Part shown: one piece after another, positions 35,255-45,941 of the stretch | Layout of the letters: each line of letters opens with the position of its first letter | Position numbering within the stretch: position 1 is the stretch's first letter | Origin: Selenomonadaceae bacterium | Lineage (GTDB): Bacteria > Bacillota > Negativicutes > Selenomonadales > Selenomonadaceae | Direction of reading: 5' to 3' | NCBI GenBank assembly: GCA_024698045.1 | Contig: JAILRS010000018.1 | Coordinates: 124,001-188,000 of the forward strand | DNA: 64,000 nt | Position numbers and translations under genes: made by a program | Notes under the pieces: model-generated | What the model was told of the DNA's origin: nothing | Databases searched by the model: none | What the model saw: only the letters and a program-made list of their open reading frames with translations

Positions 35255-35428
35255 ATGAAATTTAATTCGCGGCAATTTATTTCTATTGTCGAGACCTTCG
35301 GCGCGATTTTGGAATGCAAGTTGTTATTTTCAATTAATGTTCAAGCCGTGACCGCAATAATCTTGTTAGCTAAGATGATACCTGTTATAATCAGCGCGAT
35401 TAAAATTTTCTCGGGAGTGATTGGGTAA
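35255..35428 (+). CDS. Possible small hydrophobic protein, 57 aa
   Basis: The frame from ATG 35255 ends with TAA sharing its last base with the start of the response regulator (TAATG), an arrangement typical of translational coupling. The product has a hydrophobic C-terminal half (VQAVTAIILLAKMIPVIISA) that could span a membrane. The start has only a weak AAGG two bases upstream, and no homologue is recognised, so this may be a chance frame. Confidence 0.35.
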   Translation: MKFNSRQFISIVETFGAILECKLLFSINVQAVTAIILLAKMIPVIISAIKIFSGVIG

Positions 35429-36105
35429 TGATAAGAGTTTTGCTCGCCGAAGACGACAGCCGCCTCGGTAAATTAGTCGAATACATGTTGGTACAGAATA
35501 AATTTAATGTTGAATGGATAACCAACGGCGCGGATATCTTTGAATATGCAATGTATTCGGAATACGACATTTTAATTTTGGATTGGATGATGCCCAACGT
35601 TACGGGCTTGGATGCATGTCGTCAACTGCGCGAAGCCGGTTACGAACGTGCAATCATAATGCTCACGGCGAAAGATACCGTAGAAGACAGAGTCATGGGA
35701 TTGGATGCAGGTGCCGACGATTATCTTGTCAAGCCGTTTGAGTTTGAAGAATTACTTGCGCGTCTCCGTGCTTTGGGCAGACGTTCCACACAAAAAATTC
35801 AGCAGGAAGTAATAGAAATCGGCGACTTCACTCTCAATCGCACGACAAAAGTACTCATGCGCAAAAATCAAGTCATTCAGTTATCGCCGCGCGAATTCCA
35901 GATTTTCGATTTGCTTGCGCAGAATTTGGGCGTAGTCGTACCGCGCGATATCATTTTAGACAGAATTTGGGGACTGGAACGCGATATCACTTCCAATAAC
36001 ATTGATTCGTACATGAAGATTTTGCGTAAGAAACTCACGGAAGTTGACGACGGTGGTATAGCAATAAAAACCGTCCGAGGTATTGGCTATCGTCTTGAGG
36101 CTTGA
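35428..36105 (+). CDS. OmpR/PhoB-family response regulator, 225 aa
   Basis: Receiver domain (1-120): acidic pocket AEDDSR, phospho-acceptor Asp in DILILDWMMPN (about 51-54), Thr in MLTAKD and Lys in YLVKPFEF. Winged-helix DNA-binding domain (about 130-225): LSPREFQIFDLLAQN and IRGIGYRLEA-like end. It lies 12 bp before its histidine kinase and surely pairs with it. Signal and regulon unknown. Confidence 0.96.
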   Translation: MIRVLLAEDDSRLGKLVEYMLVQNKFNVEWITNGADIFEYAMYSEYDILILDWMMPNVTGLDACRQLREAGYERAIIMLTAKDTVEDRVMGLDAGADDYLVKPFEFEELLARLRALGRRSTQKIQQEVIEIGDFTLNRTTKVLMRKNQVIQLSPREFQIFDLLAQNLGVVVPRDIILDRIWGLERDITSNNIDSYMKILRKKLTEVDDGGIAIKTVRGIGYRLEA

Positions 36106-36117
36106 GGTTAGCTGAAC

Positions 36118-37410
36118 ATGGAAATATTTGGGCGAAGTCGGCGACGTCTTGCTTTTGCCTACGCGCTGATAATGTGTATTTTTCTTGCCGTAATAATTTT
36201 CGTCGTACATGTCGCGATGAACTGGTCAATGTTTTCCGAACAGGCTCAAGAACTTTCCGATGCCGCAAACGGTGTCGCCGAAGTGCAAGTCATGTATCTG
36301 CAGAATCCTACGGAAACTGTCGACGAAAATCGTTACTACAAGAGCGCAAACGACAGATTGTTTTTCTACATCTTCACCGAGGATAAACAGCTTATTCGTT
36401 TTGAACGCGCCTCTTTCCGTATCGAACAATTTATCCTTGACGTTATCGAATCGTGGAATATTCCCGAGGGTAAAGTCGAAGTCTTCCGTCACTCCAACGA
36501 AACGGGACGATTAACGACTGTCATGATGACTTCCAAAAAAATCATCAACGATAATACCGTTCAAACTCTTTACGTCGGCAAAGATGTAACCGCGCTTTAT
36601 TCCGGTCTGCAAAAAGCAACTTATGCGCAGATTTTTCTTGGATTTATCGCGCTGTTAATCGCCTCGGCAATCGGCTACTTTATGGCGGGGCGTACACTCG
36701 TACCGATTAAAGAGGCCTACGACAAACAGAAACAATTCGCGGCAGATGCCTCACACGAATTGCGAACACCTTTGGCGGTAGCGATGGCCTCGGCGGAATT
36801 ATTGTTGGCAGATCCGTCGATAAAAGACCCGTTTCTGCGGCAAGTGCTCGAGGATTTAAAGAGCGAAGTCAAAAAGATGACTAACCTTGTCAGCGATTTG
36901 TTAATGGTGGCACGTAGCGATAACAACGCTCTCAAAGTAAAAATACAGCGAATAGATTTAACCGAAGTATTGAAACAAGTCATACGGACGATGTCGCCGA
37001 TAGCCGAAAAGAAAAATATTCGATTGACGGGCAAAAATTTCCGCAGGATGTTCATAATGGCGGACGAACAACGGATAAAACAGCTGACGATAATTCTTGT
37101 GGACAACGCGATAAAATATACGCCCGAAGGCGGCGCGATTATGGTTCGGCTGGAGGATAGTGACAGTGCCCACGCAATTTTTTCCGTAATTGATAACGGT
37201 GTCGGCATTGCTCCCGAAAATCTGGATAAAGTTTTTGAACGTTTCTATCGTGTAGACAAAGCAAGATCGCGCGAAATGGGCGGTAACGGTTTGGGTTTAT
37301 CCATTGCCAACGAAATTATCAAAATCCATGACGGTAAAATTTCGGTCGAATCAAAATTCGGCGAAGGTACTAAATTTACCGTGGAGCTTAAAGTTAATCT
37401 GACCAAGTAA
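36118..37410 (+). CDS. Membrane sensor histidine kinase, 430 aa
   Basis: Two membrane helices (about 15-37 and 170-190) bracket a roughly 130-residue extracytoplasmic sensor domain of unknown ligand. Cytoplasmic part: phospho-His in ASHELRTPLAVAMASAE (about 210-226), then N box LVDNAIKYTPEG, G1 FSVIDNGVGIAPENL, F box FERFYRVDKARSR and G2 GGNGLGLSIANEI. Orthodox class I kinase for the regulator just upstream. A bidirectional terminator follows. Confidence 0.96.
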   Translation: MEIFGRSRRRLAFAYALIMCIFLAVIIFVVHVAMNWSMFSEQAQELSDAANGVAEVQVMYLQNPTETVDENRYYKSANDRLFFYIFTEDKQLIRFERASFRIEQFILDVIESWNIPEGKVEVFRHSNETGRLTTVMMTSKKIINDNTVQTLYVGKDVTALYSGLQKATYAQIFLGFIALLIASAIGYFMAGRTLVPIKEAYDKQKQFAADASHELRTPLAVAMASAELLLADPSIKDPFLRQVLEDLKSEVKKMTNLVSDLLMVARSDNNALKVKIQRIDLTEVLKQVIRTMSPIAEKKNIRLTGKNFRRMFIMADEQRIKQLTIILVDNAIKYTPEGGAIMVRLEDSDSAHAIFSVIDNGVGIAPENLDKVFERFYRVDKARSREMGGNGLGLSIANEIIKIHDGKISVESKFGEGTKFTVELKVNLTK

Positions 37411-37420
37411 AAAAAATACT

Positions 37421-37457
37421 CCCCGACAGTTTTTATAACCATCGGGGATTTTTATTT
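37421..37457. terminator. Bidirectional terminator between the kinase gene and carB
   Basis: CCCCGA (37421-37426) and TCGGGG (37442-37447), with T runs on both strands. Confidence 0.85.
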
Positions 37458-37470
37458 TACCGAAATATTT

Positions 37471-40400
37471 TTAAGCTAAATCGTCGCCGCCGCCTACATA
37501 ATCTTGCAGAGCCAACGAATAGACAAGACGTCTGTCGCGCATGAAGGAAAGTACGCGCATAACTTCCCAAGCAGTATCGAGACTTGTCAAACAAGGTACA
37601 CCGAGTTCAACGGTAGCGCGGCGGATTCTGAATCCGTCTTTGGCAATGTGTTTGCCGGGTGCTTGCGTATTGACTACCATGTGAATTTTTCCGAGCTTAA
37701 TCATGTGGATAATATCACTGCTGCGTTCGTGAACTTTGCCGACAACTTCCGCATCAATTCCGATAGACTGCAGAGCTTTCGCAGTGCCTTCGGTCGCAAC
37801 AAGTTTAAATCCGAGTTCATAGAATGCTTTGGCAAGTTGTTTCATCTCTTCCTTATCTTTATCGGCAACCGTGAAGAGAATGCAACCGTTTTTAGGAATA
37901 TTCATGCCTGCGCCCGTGATTGCCTTGTAGAGTGCACGTGCGTAATGATAGTCGATTCCCATAACTTCGCCCGTGGATTTCATTTCGGGACCAAGGGAAA
38001 TATCAACGTCCTGCATTTTGGCAAACGAGAAGACGGGAGCTTTAACGGCTACATAAGGTTTGGGCTCAACGAGACCGGAATAATATCCCATTGCCTTCAG
38101 CGAAGAACCGAGCGCGGCACGTGTCGCGACGTTAACCATCTTTATGTCGGTGACTTTGCTGAGGAACGGCACTGTGCGACTGGAACGCGGATTGACTTCA
38201 ATGACATATACTTTGCCGTCCGCAACGACGTATTGAATGTTCACCAGACCGCGAACATCAAGAGCAAGCGCAAGACGTTTTGTGTAATCGGTTATGGTGT
38301 AGATAACTTTAGAGGGCAAAGTCTGCGGAGGATAAACCGCAATACTGTCGCCCGAGTGAACGCCCGCACGCTCAACGTGTTCCATGATACCGGGTATAAC
38401 CACATCAACGCCGTCACTAATCGCATCGACTTCAACTTCGGTACCTTGCATATATCTGTCGACGAGAACGGGATGATCGGGCGTGACTTTAACAGCACGG
38501 CTCATGTAATCGCGAAGTTCTTCTTCGTTGTAAACAATTTCCATAGCGCGACCGCCAAGAACGTAACTGGGGCGAACCATGACGGGATAACCGATTTGCG
38601 CGGCTCCGTTGATAGCGTCATCGAGATTGGTAACGCTGATTCCTTTCGGGCGCGGTATATTCAATTCGGTCAACATTTCATCAAAGCGTTCGCGATCTTC
38701 GGCGCGGTCGATATTGTCAACGCTTGTGCCGTAAATTTTGACACCTGCCGCCGCCAAACTCGCCGCAAGGTTTATCGCGGTCTGTCCGCCGAATTGAACT
38801 ATAACTCCGTCGGGATTTTCTTTGTCGATTATGTTCAGAACATCTTCTGTCGTTAACGGTTCAAAGTAAAGCTTATCGGAAATATCAAAGTCGGTCGAAA
38901 CAGTTTCGGGATTGTTGTTGATTATGATTGCTTCGATATCCGCCTCGCGCAAAGCCCAAACGGAATGGACGGAACAATAGTCAAACTCAACGCCCTGCCC
39001 GATACGAATAGGACCGGAACCTAGTACGATAATTTTCGGGCGGTTGGTTACTTCGACTTCATCAACTTCGCCGCGGAAAGTAGAGTAGTAGTAAGGCGTC
39101 ATTGCCTCGAATTCCGCCGCGCAGGTATCAACCATTTTGTAGACGGGTAAAATATTTGCCTGCTTACGCATTTCGCGAATTTCGTTGACGTTTACGCCCG
39201 TCAATTCGGATATGGAAATATCGGCAAGCCCGACGGTTTTGGCTTCGCGCAAAAGTTTTGCATTGAGTTCGCTTTTCTTCAGACGCAATTCCATATCGGT
39301 AATGTTCTTGATTTTCTCGATAAACCAGGCATCAATTTTGGTAATGTCGGCAATTTCCTGGACGGTCGCCAAACCTCTGCGCAGAACTTCGGCGATAACG
39401 AAAAGTCTTTCGTCGTTGATTTTGGCGAGACGACTTTTGAGTTTATCGTTATCCCAATCGTCCATTTTATCCATGTGCAGACGATTGACACCTATTTCGA
39501 GACTGCGCACGGCTTTAAGAATCGCACCTTCAAAAGAACGGTCGAGGCTCATAACTTCGCCCGTAGCTTTCATTTGCGTTCCCAAAGTCGTATCGGCGTA
39601 AACAAATTTATCGAAAGGCCAACGCGGGAATTTAACTACGCAATAGTCTACGGAAGGTTCAAAGCAAGCTTTTGTCTTCTTCGTGACGGCATTGACAATT
39701 TCATCGAGTGTGTAGCCGATAGCAATCTTTACGCTGACTTTAGCAATCGGATAACCTGTTGCCTTGGAGGCGAGAGCACTGGAACGACTGACGCGCGGAT
39801 TAACTTCGATGACGTAATAATTTTGATTTTGAGGGTCGAGCGCGAATTGAACATTACAACCGCCCTCAATTCCCAACGCACGAATAATTTTCAAACTTGC
39901 CGAACGAAGTAACTGATATTCGTGGTCGGTCAAAGTTTGAGTAGGTGCAACGACAATCGAATCGCCCGTATGAACGCCGACGGGGTCGAAATTTTCCATG
40001 CTGCAAATCGTGATACAAGTATCGTTACCGTCGCGCATGACTTCATATTCGATTTCCTTCCAGCCGGCTATACTGCGTTCGATTAATACCTGACCAATCA
40101 TTGAATATTTCAAGCCGCGCAGAGTGACATCAATCAATTCTTCTTCGTTATTGACGATGCCGCCGCCGGTACCGCCCAAAGTGTACGCAGGACGAACGAT
40201 GAGCGGATAGCCGATTTCTTTCGCAAATTCTATCGCGCTGTGAACGTCTTCAACGATTGTCGATTCGGGTATCGGTTCGCCGATTCGTTCCATCGTTTCT
40301 TTGAACATTTCACGGTCTTCGGCTCTCTTTATCGCGGTTAAAGATGTGCCGAGCAATTCGACTTTGTATTTTTCCAATACTCCTTTTTCTGCTAATTGCA

Positions 40401-40698
40401 CCGCCAAATTCAAACCTGCTTGACCGCCGAGGGTTGCAAGTAATCCGTCGGGGCGTTCCTTTTCGATTATAGCCGTCAAAAATTCAACGGTGAGCGGCTC
40501 AATATAAACGCGGTCGGCGATATTGGCGTCTGTCATTATCGTCGCGGGATTTGAGTTGACCAAAACAACTTCGAGTCCTTCCTCTTTCAGTGAGCGACAC
40601 GCTTGCGAGCCTGCATAGTCAAATTCCGCCGCTTGTCCGATAATTATCGGGCCGGAACCTATGACCAATATTTTATTGAGATTTTTTTTCTTAGGCAA
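37471..40698 (-). CDS. carB: Carbamoyl-phosphate synthase large subunit, 1075 aa
   Basis: Makes carbamoyl phosphate from bicarbonate, glutamine-derived ammonia and two ATP for pyrimidine and arginine synthesis. Two homologous ATP-grasp halves: the first begins [19 protein letters not shown], the second [19 protein letters not shown], each with a [16 protein letters not shown] motif and VIEVNPR(S/V)SR. The C-terminal allosteric domain ends [18 protein letters not shown] take TTG 40698 as the start (AGGAGG seven bases upstream); an earlier TTG at 40704 is too near the site. carA lies just upstream. Confidence 0.97.
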   Translation of the reverse strand: MPKKKNLNKILVIGSGPIIIGQAAEFDYAGSQACRSLKEEGLEVVLVNSNPATIMTDANIADRVYIEPLTVEFLTAIIEKERPDGLLATLGGQAGLNLAVQLAEKGVLEKYKVELLGTSLTAIKRAEDREMFKETMERIGEPIPESTIVEDVHSAIEFAKEIGYPLIVRPAYTLGGTGGGIVNNEEELIDVTLRGLKYSMIGQVLIERSIAGWKEIEYEVMRDGNDTCITICSMENFDPVGVHTGDSIVVAPTQTLTDHEYQLLRSASLKIIRALGIEGGCNVQFALDPQNQNYYVIEVNPRVSRSSALASKATGYPIAKVSVKIAIGYTLDEIVNAVTKKTKACFEPSVDYCVVKFPRWPFDKFVYADTTLGTQMKATGEVMSLDRSFEGAILKAVRSLEIGVNRLHMDKMDDWDNDKLKSRLAKINDERLFVIAEVLRRGLATVQEIADITKIDAWFIEKIKNITDMELRLKKSELNAKLLREAKTVGLADISISELTGVNVNEIREMRKQANILPVYKMVDTCAAEFEAMTPYYYSTFRGEVDEVEVTNRPKIIVLGSGPIRIGQGVEFDYCSVHSVWALREADIEAIIINNNPETVSTDFDISDKLYFEPLTTEDVLNIIDKENPDGVIVQFGGQTAINLAASLAAAGVKIYGTSVDNIDRAEDRERFDEMLTELNIPRPKGISVTNLDDAINGAAQIGYPVMVRPSYVLGGRAMEIVYNEEELRDYMSRAVKVTPDHPVLVDRYMQGTEVEVDAISDGVDVVIPGIMEHVERAGVHSGDSIAVYPPQTLPSKVIYTITDYTKRLALALDVRGLVNIQYVVADGKVYVIEVNPRSSRTVPFLSKVTDIKMVNVATRAALGSSLKAMGYYSGLVEPKPYVAVKAPVFSFAKMQDVDISLGPEMKSTGEVMGIDYHYARALYKAITGAGMNIPKNGCILFTVADKDKEEMKQLAKAFYELGFKLVATEGTAKALQSIGIDAEVVGKVHERSSDIIHMIKLGKIHMVVNTQAPGKHIAKDGFRIRRATVELGVPCLTSLDTAWEVMRVLSFMRDRRLVYSLALQDYVGGGDDLA

Positions 40699-40725
40699 AG
40701 TCAAACCTCCTCAGGGAGTAAAATT

Positions 40726-41808
40726 TCATTTGTTTTTAAATACGCGCATGTGATCGATAAATTGATCGAACAAATGGACACTGTCATTGGGACCGGGTGC
40801 GGCTTCGGGGTGGTATTGCACGGAAGTTATCGGCAGCGTATTATGACGAACGCCCTCGATTGTCCCGTCGTTCAACGAAATATGTGTGACCTTGACAGGC
40901 AATTCGCCCAAAGATTTTTCGTCGACCGCATAACCGTGATTTTGCGAAGTGATTGCCACTTTACCCGTCTCCAAACATTTTACGGGTTGATTGGAGCCGC
41001 GATGACCGAATTTTAATTTGTAAGTATCCGCGCCCAGTGCCAAAGCAATAATCTGATGCCCGAGACATATACCGAAAATCGGGCGTTTGTCGAGGAGTTT
41101 TTTTACTTCGTTAATGATTTCGGGGACATCTTTAGGGTCTCCGGGGCCGTTCGATAAAAATATTCCGTCGGGATTGAGCGCGAGTATTTCTTCGGCCTTC
41201 GTGTACGCGGGCACAACCGTCAAGCGGCAATTTAATTTCCGCAACGAATCCAAAATATTTCGCTTGATACCGAAGTCCATAGTAACGACGTTCAAAGGAT
41301 TTGCCCCTGCATCCAATGTGTAAGAGACAGGCGTTGTAACCATCTCGACGACTCTTTTGCGTACGGGCAAAGCCATCATATCGTCTACGGCGGATTGCGA
41401 AGTATATTCGCTTACTATTACGCCCTTCATCGTACCTGCCGAACGAATTTTTTTGGTAAGGGCACGCGTATCCACATCATAAAGGCAAGGAATTTTTTCC
41501 TCCGTAAGAAAATCGGCAAGAGTCTTTTCCATGGACGAGCTTGAAGGTTTTTCGCATAATTCTCCGATAATCAGACCGGCAACGAAACTTTTGCGGCTTT
41601 GGTTGAATTGTTTCGCCACTCCGTAATTCCCGATTAAAGGATACGTCAAAGTTACAATCTGCCGACAATAAGACGGATCGGTCAATATTTCTTGGTAGCC
41701 CGTCATGCCCGTGTTGAAGACAACTTCTCCCTCAGTGGTCGTGCTTGTATTGCCCAAAAGTTGTCCGCGAAAGGTCGTGCCGTCTTGCAGTATCAATTTC
41801 CCTTTCAA
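40726..41808 (-). CDS. carA: Carbamoyl-phosphate synthase small subunit, 360 aa
   Basis: Glutamine amidotransferase subunit. N-terminal domain (about 1-150, GKLILQDGTTFRG, GEVVFNTGMTGYQEILTDPSY) and class I glutaminase domain with NGPGDPKD, nucleophile Cys in IFGICLGHQIIALALG and the His/Glu pair in SVQYHPEAAPG. The TTG at 41808 (AGGTG five bases upstream, giving MKGKLILQDG) is preferred over the GTG at 41817. Confidence 0.97.
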   Translation of the reverse strand: MKGKLILQDGTTFRGQLLGNTSTTTEGEVVFNTGMTGYQEILTDPSYCRQIVTLTYPLIGNYGVAKQFNQSRKSFVAGLIIGELCEKPSSSSMEKTLADFLTEEKIPCLYDVDTRALTKKIRSAGTMKGVIVSEYTSQSAVDDMMALPVRKRVVEMVTTPVSYTLDAGANPLNVVTMDFGIKRNILDSLRKLNCRLTVVPAYTKAEEILALNPDGIFLSNGPGDPKDVPEIINEVKKLLDKRPIFGICLGHQIIALALGADTYKLKFGHRGSNQPVKCLETGKVAITSQNHGYAVDEKSLGELPVKVTHISLNDGTIEGVRHNTLPITSVQYHPEAAPGPNDSVHLFDQFIDHMRVFKNK

Positions 41809-41856
41809 AGTTTTCACCTACTAAATCTCAAATTATTTTGTTATACCAGCTTGCAA

Positions 41857-41885
41857 ATTTTAGCACACGATAAATGTCATTGCAA
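41857..41885 (-). promoter_or_regulatory. Promoter of carAB
   Basis: Minus strand TTGCAA (41880-41885), 17 bp, TAAAAT (41857-41862). The leader would be about 45 bases, too short for a PyrR attenuator. The rest of the 340-bp gap to comFC shows no other strong signal. Confidence 0.6.
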
Positions 41886-42148
41886 ACAATTTGCCGTATG
41901 ACGATAAATAATTCTGTATACAAACTGAAAATTCATTCGTCGAGGAGTGGCGGCATATCCGATTCGACAAGCAAATTATTTGCCTCAAAAATATTTTTGT
42001 GATTGTTGCGCGGAAATTTTTGGGGCAGATAATTATCACGATGAAAAATTTAAAATCGGCGGCTTGTTACGGAACGAGACGATTATTTTTAACATGCCGA
42101 ACGGAAAATTTTTTGCTATACTGGCGGAAAAATTTCGGGGATGAGCAC

Positions 42149-42829
42149 ATGAAATTTCTGCGTCAACTTTGGGAAGGAATTATATTTTTTCTGTTTCCGC
42201 CGCGTTGCCCGGTGTGTAGGCAAATAGTAGACGAACGCTATCAGATGTGCATTGACTGCGAGAAAAAAATTATGCGGCTCGACGTAGCCCAAGATAATTA
42301 TGAGCCGATAGATAAAGTGTTGCGCGTGACAAAATATCGCGAAGGCTCTCGGGAATTATTGCGCCGATTAAAATTCGACAACGATTTAAATGTCCTGCCC
42401 GCGCTCAAAAAAATACTCGACGATTCGATTAACAACGAAGAAATTGTCAAGATGTTAAACGCGACGGATTTCGCGGTACCGGTTCCACTACATCAGGACA
42501 GATTAAAAGAACGCGGCTTTAATCAGACGGAAGAAATTTTCGGAACGTGGTTGGCTAAAAAAAATTTACAGCTGCGCAATATTTTAACCAGGACACGCGC
42601 GACAGAAAAATTATACAGCTTGGGAAGAACGGAGCGCGAAAAAGTTCTGCGCAATGCCTTCGCTCCGATTGAAAATGAAAATTTGAGCGGTAAGAAAGTT
42701 TTAATCGTGGATGATATTTTCACGACGGGCACGACCTGCAAAGAATGCGCCAAAGTTTTGAAACAGATGGGGGCGGAAAAAATTTTTGTCTTGGCATTTG
42801 CTTCGGATTTCGGCGAACGAAAAAATTAA
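42149..42829 (+). CDS. comFC: ComF-family phosphoribosyltransferase-like protein, 226 aa
   Basis: ComF proteins aid natural transformation and DNA processing; biochemical role not settled. N-terminal zinc ribbon (CPVC at about 20-23 and CIDCEKK), then a phosphoribosyltransferase fold with VPVPLHQDRLKERGFNQ and the PRPP loop KVLIVDDIFTTGTTCKE (about 187-203). The ATG at 42149 gives the expected FPPRCPVC N-terminus; upstream codons in frame do not fit the family. Alone between carA and mreB. Confidence 0.92.
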   Translation: MKFLRQLWEGIIFFLFPPRCPVCRQIVDERYQMCIDCEKKIMRLDVAQDNYEPIDKVLRVTKYREGSRELLRRLKFDNDLNVLPALKKILDDSINNEEIVKMLNATDFAVPVPLHQDRLKERGFNQTEEIFGTWLAKKNLQLRNILTRTRATEKLYSLGRTEREKVLRNAFAPIENENLSGKKVLIVDDIFTTGTTCKECAKVLKQMGAEKIFVLAFASDFGERKN

Positions 42830-42926
42830 TCGCCCGAAAAAATTTTCATGATGTTTTCGCCGACGGTAATAATTTGCCGTTTTGCTAAGCGTGACGCGGT
42901 ATAATACCGCCCGTGCCAATTAAGTA

Positions 42927-42954
42927 TTGCAATATGAAAAAAGTATGCTAGAAT
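42927..42954 (+). promoter_or_regulatory. Probable promoter of the mre-gat operon
   Basis: TTGCAA (42927-42932), 16 bp, TAGAAT (42949-42954), 168 bp before mreB. Nothing else clear in the 293-bp gap. Confidence 0.45.
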
Positions 42955-43122
42955 ATTTTACAAAACCTTTAAACCGTTTACGGTTGATAAAAACGGGCGT
43001 GATGTAGTCCGTCGGGCGCGAAGATATATTCTCCGTCAAGCCCGAAATCAAACGAATTTTTTCATGTGAATACGTCAACAGAGAAAGAAAATTTTCACCG
43101 ATAGAAGGGAGCATTTTTTTAG

Positions 43123-44166
43123 ATGTGGGATATTTTTGGGAGTCTATCACACGACATGGGGATTGACTTAGGTACAGCGAATACCCTGGTACACGTAAAG
43201 GGTCGTGGGATTGTTCTTCGCGAGCCTTCCGTCGTAGCTATAAAAAGTGATACAGGTGAAGTATTGGCAGTAGGTGATGAAGCAAAACAGATGATAGGAC
43301 GTACACCTATGAACATAACGGCAATACGTCCGCTCAAAGACGGAGTCATTGCCGATTTCGATGTAACACAAGTTATGCTGCGTTATTTCATTCGCAAAGC
43401 TATGAAGTCAAAATCTTCCTTTATGCATCCCCGTGTAGTAATAGGCATACCGTCGGGAGTAACCGAAGTAGAAAAACGCGCTGTAATAGATGCGGCAACA
43501 CAAGCAGGCGCGCGCGAAGCATATTTAATCGAGGAACCGATGGCAGCAGCAATCGGCGCAGGTTTACCGATAGAAGATGCCACGGGCAGTATGGTTGTCG
43601 ATATCGGCGGCGGCACAACCGAAATTGCAGTTATATCTTTGGGCGGTATAGTCGTCAGTCGTTCGATTCGTATCGGCGGCGACGAAATGGATTCATCTAT
43701 CATTCAGTATGTCAAACGCGTTTATAACTTGATGATTGGCGAACGCAGTGCCGAAGAAATAAAAATCAATTTGGCAACGGCGGTTGTCGACGAGAAAAAA
43801 GAATCCTCAATGCAAATCCGCGGTCGCGATTTGGTTACGGGTTTGCCGAAAAATATCAATATCACTTCCAAAGAAGTTTACGAAGCGATAAGCGATGCAT
43901 TGTTTAAAATTGTCGACGCGATTAAAACCACGCTGGAAAGAACACCGCCCGAACTTGCGGCGGATATAATGGATCACGGAATAGTATTGACCGGCGGCGG
44001 AGCACTTATAAAAAATTTGGATAAACTCATATCGAAAGAAACAACAATGCCGGTTATCGTTGCCGACGATCCTTTAATCTGCGTGAGCGAGGGAACAGGA
44101 AAATCTTTGGAAGATATGAACTTGTTAAAGCGAGTTATACTTAATTCCAAGAAAACGAGACAATGA
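43123..44166 (+). CDS. mreB: Rod-shape-determining protein MreB, 347 aa
   Basis: Bacterial actin that guides elongation. Phosphate 1 [17 protein letters not shown], phosphate 2 [19 protein letters not shown], adenosine motif [14 protein letters not shown] and the membrane-binding N-terminus [19 protein letters not shown] precedes the ATG. Overlaps mreC by four bases (ATGA). Confidence 0.97.
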   Translation: MWDIFGSLSHDMGIDLGTANTLVHVKGRGIVLREPSVVAIKSDTGEVLAVGDEAKQMIGRTPMNITAIRPLKDGVIADFDVTQVMLRYFIRKAMKSKSSFMHPRVVIGIPSGVTEVEKRAVIDAATQAGAREAYLIEEPMAAAIGAGLPIEDATGSMVVDIGGGTTEIAVISLGGIVVSRSIRIGGDEMDSSIIQYVKRVYNLMIGERSAEEIKINLATAVVDEKKESSMQIRGRDLVTGLPKNINITSKEVYEAISDALFKIVDAIKTTLERTPPELAADIMDHGIVLTGGGALIKNLDKLISKETTMPVIVADDPLICVSEGTGKSLEDMNLLKRVILNSKKTRQ

Positions 44167-45350
44167 ATAAAAAAGGCAATCAAGATAAACATAACGGGAA
44201 GAAAATTATCGCGCTGATTTTTGTATTTATCAGCGTGTTTTGTTCTGTATTCTTCGCGTCAAGAGGAAGATTTGCCACACCGAACGCGGATAATACCGCC
44301 ATGACAATTCTGTCGCCCTTTCAACGCGTCTTTGCATGGGTCGGCAATCAAATAACTTTCGTGAGAAATACCGTTGACGAGATGTCACAGATTCACGAGC
44401 AAAATAAATTGTTGCGCGATGAAGTGGAAATTTTACGCGCGCAGAATTTGAATGCAAGCGAATACGCTTCGGAAAATCAGCGGCTCAGAAATTTATTGGG
44501 CTACAAACAATCGGCATTGCAATTCGATTTGGTTGCCGCAAGTGTAATCGGGCGCGAATCAGCTACATGGTCAAGCATCATCATCATCAATCGCGGCACA
44601 TTGGACGGCGTAGCAAATAATATGCCCGTCGTTACCGAATTGGGTCTTGTCGGTCATGTCATGGAAAGTAATTTTAACACCGCAAAAGTTCAGCTGCTGA
44701 TAGATCCTCGTTCTGCCGTCGGTACTTTGGTTCAACGTCCCGAATCGCGTGTAGCCGGAATAGTCGAGGGTAACAATAAAAATCCGAATCATCCGCGCAT
44801 GGTCAATATCCCAAAAGATTCCGATGTCTTGGTTAACGATATGATTGTTACTTCGGGTTTCGGCGGCGTTTATCCCAAAGGTCTTATTGTCGGGAAAATC
44901 GTGGCGATTCATAACGAGGAAGGCGGACTTTTGAAGTACGCCGAAATAGAAACCGCAGTCAATTTCCAAAAGTTGGAGGATGTCGCGGTTATCGTGGCTT
45001 CGCGCGAAGCTCCGCCCGCTCCGATTCAAGCACCGCCCCAAACACCAGGCACCGAAACGAATCCGTATGAGACCATGGAAAAATTGCAGGATACTCAACA
45101 GAAAATTATCGACGCACATCAAGAAGTTTTGAACAATCAGCAACAACAACTTGAACAGGCGCGCCAAGATGCCGGCTTGAATACGCAAACTCCTGCGCAG
45201 AAAAATTATTATGACGACAGTCAAAATAATTATACGCAGGAAGATTATTACGACGACGGTCAAAACAATTACACGCAGGAAGATTATTACGATGACAGTC
45301 AGAATAATTACAGCAATGAAAATTATGATGACAGTCAAGAAAATTATTGA
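44163..45350 (+). CDS. mreC: Rod-shape-determining protein MreC with a repeat tail, 395 aa
   Basis: Periplasmic scaffold linking MreB/MreD to the penicillin-binding proteins. One membrane helix (about 16-35), a coiled coil (about 60-105, with [19 protein letters not shown]) and the beta-barrel core (about 115-285: [45 protein letters not shown]). The core is normal, but a long extra tail follows: Pro-rich, then a Gln-rich helix, then 13-residue Tyr/Asp/Asn repeats to the end. Confidence 0.95.
   Translation: MNKKGNQDKHNGKKIIALIFVFISVFCSVFFASRGRFATPNADNTAMTILSPFQRVFAWVGNQITFVRNTVDEMSQIHEQNKLLRDEVEILRAQNLNASEYASENQRLRNLLGYKQSALQFDLVAASVIGRESATWSSIIIINRGTLDGVANNMPVVTELGLVGHVMESNFNTAKVQLLIDPRSAVGTLVQRPESRVAGIVEGNNKNPNHPRMVNIPKDSDVLVNDMIVTSGFGGVYPKGLIVGKIVAIHNEEGGLLKYAEIETAVNFQKLEDVAVIVASREAPPAPIQAPPQTPGTETNPYETMEKLQDTQQKIIDAHQEVLNNQQQQLEQARQDAGLNTQTPAQKNYYDDSQNNYTQEDYYDDGQNNYTQEDYYDDSQNNYSNENYDDSQENY
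45204..45350 (+). repeat. 39-bp tandem repeats at the 3' end of mreC
   Basis: Three full 39-bp units (45204, 45243, 45282) and a partial fourth encode (D/N)[16 protein letters not shown] 13-residue repeats. Same period as the LCP-gene repeat, with a shared YYD core. Confidence 0.9.
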
Positions 45351-45373
45351 CAAATTTTAAATCCGGAAAGGTG

Positions 45374-45427
45374 GTGACCGACGCGGCGGCAGCTTACAAA
45401 GAGTTTTTGTCGTGTCGGCTTAGATGA
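45374..45427 (+). CDS. Possible 17-residue leader peptide coupled to mreD
   Basis: GTG 45374 behind GGAAAGG opens a 17-codon frame (MTDAAAAYKEFLSCRLR) whose TGA overlaps the mreD ATG as ATGA. mreD has no Shine-Dalgarno of its own, and CCGACGCG near 45379 can pair with CGTGTCGG near 45411, so translation of this leader may be needed to open the mreD start. Inference from sequence only. Confidence 0.4.
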   Translation: MTDAAAAYKEFLSCRLR

Positions 45428-45927
45428 GAGTTATTGTACTGTGGGCGTTGGTTATCGTCCTTTGCTACAGCCTACAGACTTCTCTTTTATCATTCATTAA
45501 TGTAAACGGTTTCAGCGCAAATCTTATGTTACTCATGACGGTTTCAATTGCAATCATGCGCGGACATAGATTTGGCGTTTTTTTTGGTTTTATCGTCGGG
45601 CTTCTGCAAGATTTGACGAGCGGCAATTTCTTCGGCTTGGCGACTTTCAGCTACATGACAATCGCTTTACTCTTCGGAAATTTTTCATCAAATCTCTTCC
45701 GCGAACAGGCACTCTTACCCGTAATCAGTGCCGTGCCTGCACTTGCTCTCCATTACCTGATAACAATTGTATTTCTGTTTTTATTAGGCTTCCCGATTGA
45801 TTTGGTAAATTTTATCCGAAATGATTTTTGGCCGCCGGCAATCATGCAAGTAATTTTAGCTTGGCCGATGCACAGAATTGTTTATCTGCTGTGTGAGTAT
45901 TCAAAAGAGAATTTTAATTTATTTTAA
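45424..45927 (+). CDS. mreD: Rod-shape-determining protein MreD, 167 aa
   Basis: Small inner-membrane protein of the elongasome. Nearly all hydrophobic with about five membrane helices; GFIVGLLQDLTSGNFFGLAT is the conserved MreD motif. No clear ribosome binding site precedes the ATG. Followed after 14 bp by gatC. Confidence 0.93.
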   Translation: MRVIVLWALVIVLCYSLQTSLLSFINVNGFSANLMLLMTVSIAIMRGHRFGVFFGFIVGLLQDLTSGNFFGLATFSYMTIALLFGNFSSNLFREQALLPVISAVPALALHYLITIVFLFLLGFPIDLVNFIRNDFWPPAIMQVILAWPMHRIVYLLCEYSKENFNLF

Positions 45928-45941
45928 GGAAGGTGCTTTTA

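Noticed and set aside
37504..38856. Long plus-strand open frame (450 codons)
   Set aside because: It is antisense to carB, whose protein is fully conserved; the frame is a by-product of codon bias and its translation is not protein-like.
41947..42144. Possible 65-residue frame upstream of comFC with CDCC
   Set aside because: GTG start overlaps the only GAGGAG site and no family is recognised. It ends four bases before comFC, so it is worth a conservation check but is not supported as a gene.
41809..42148. PyrR attenuator before carAB
   Set aside because: The best promoter leaves a leader of only about 45 bases with no terminator-antiterminator pair.
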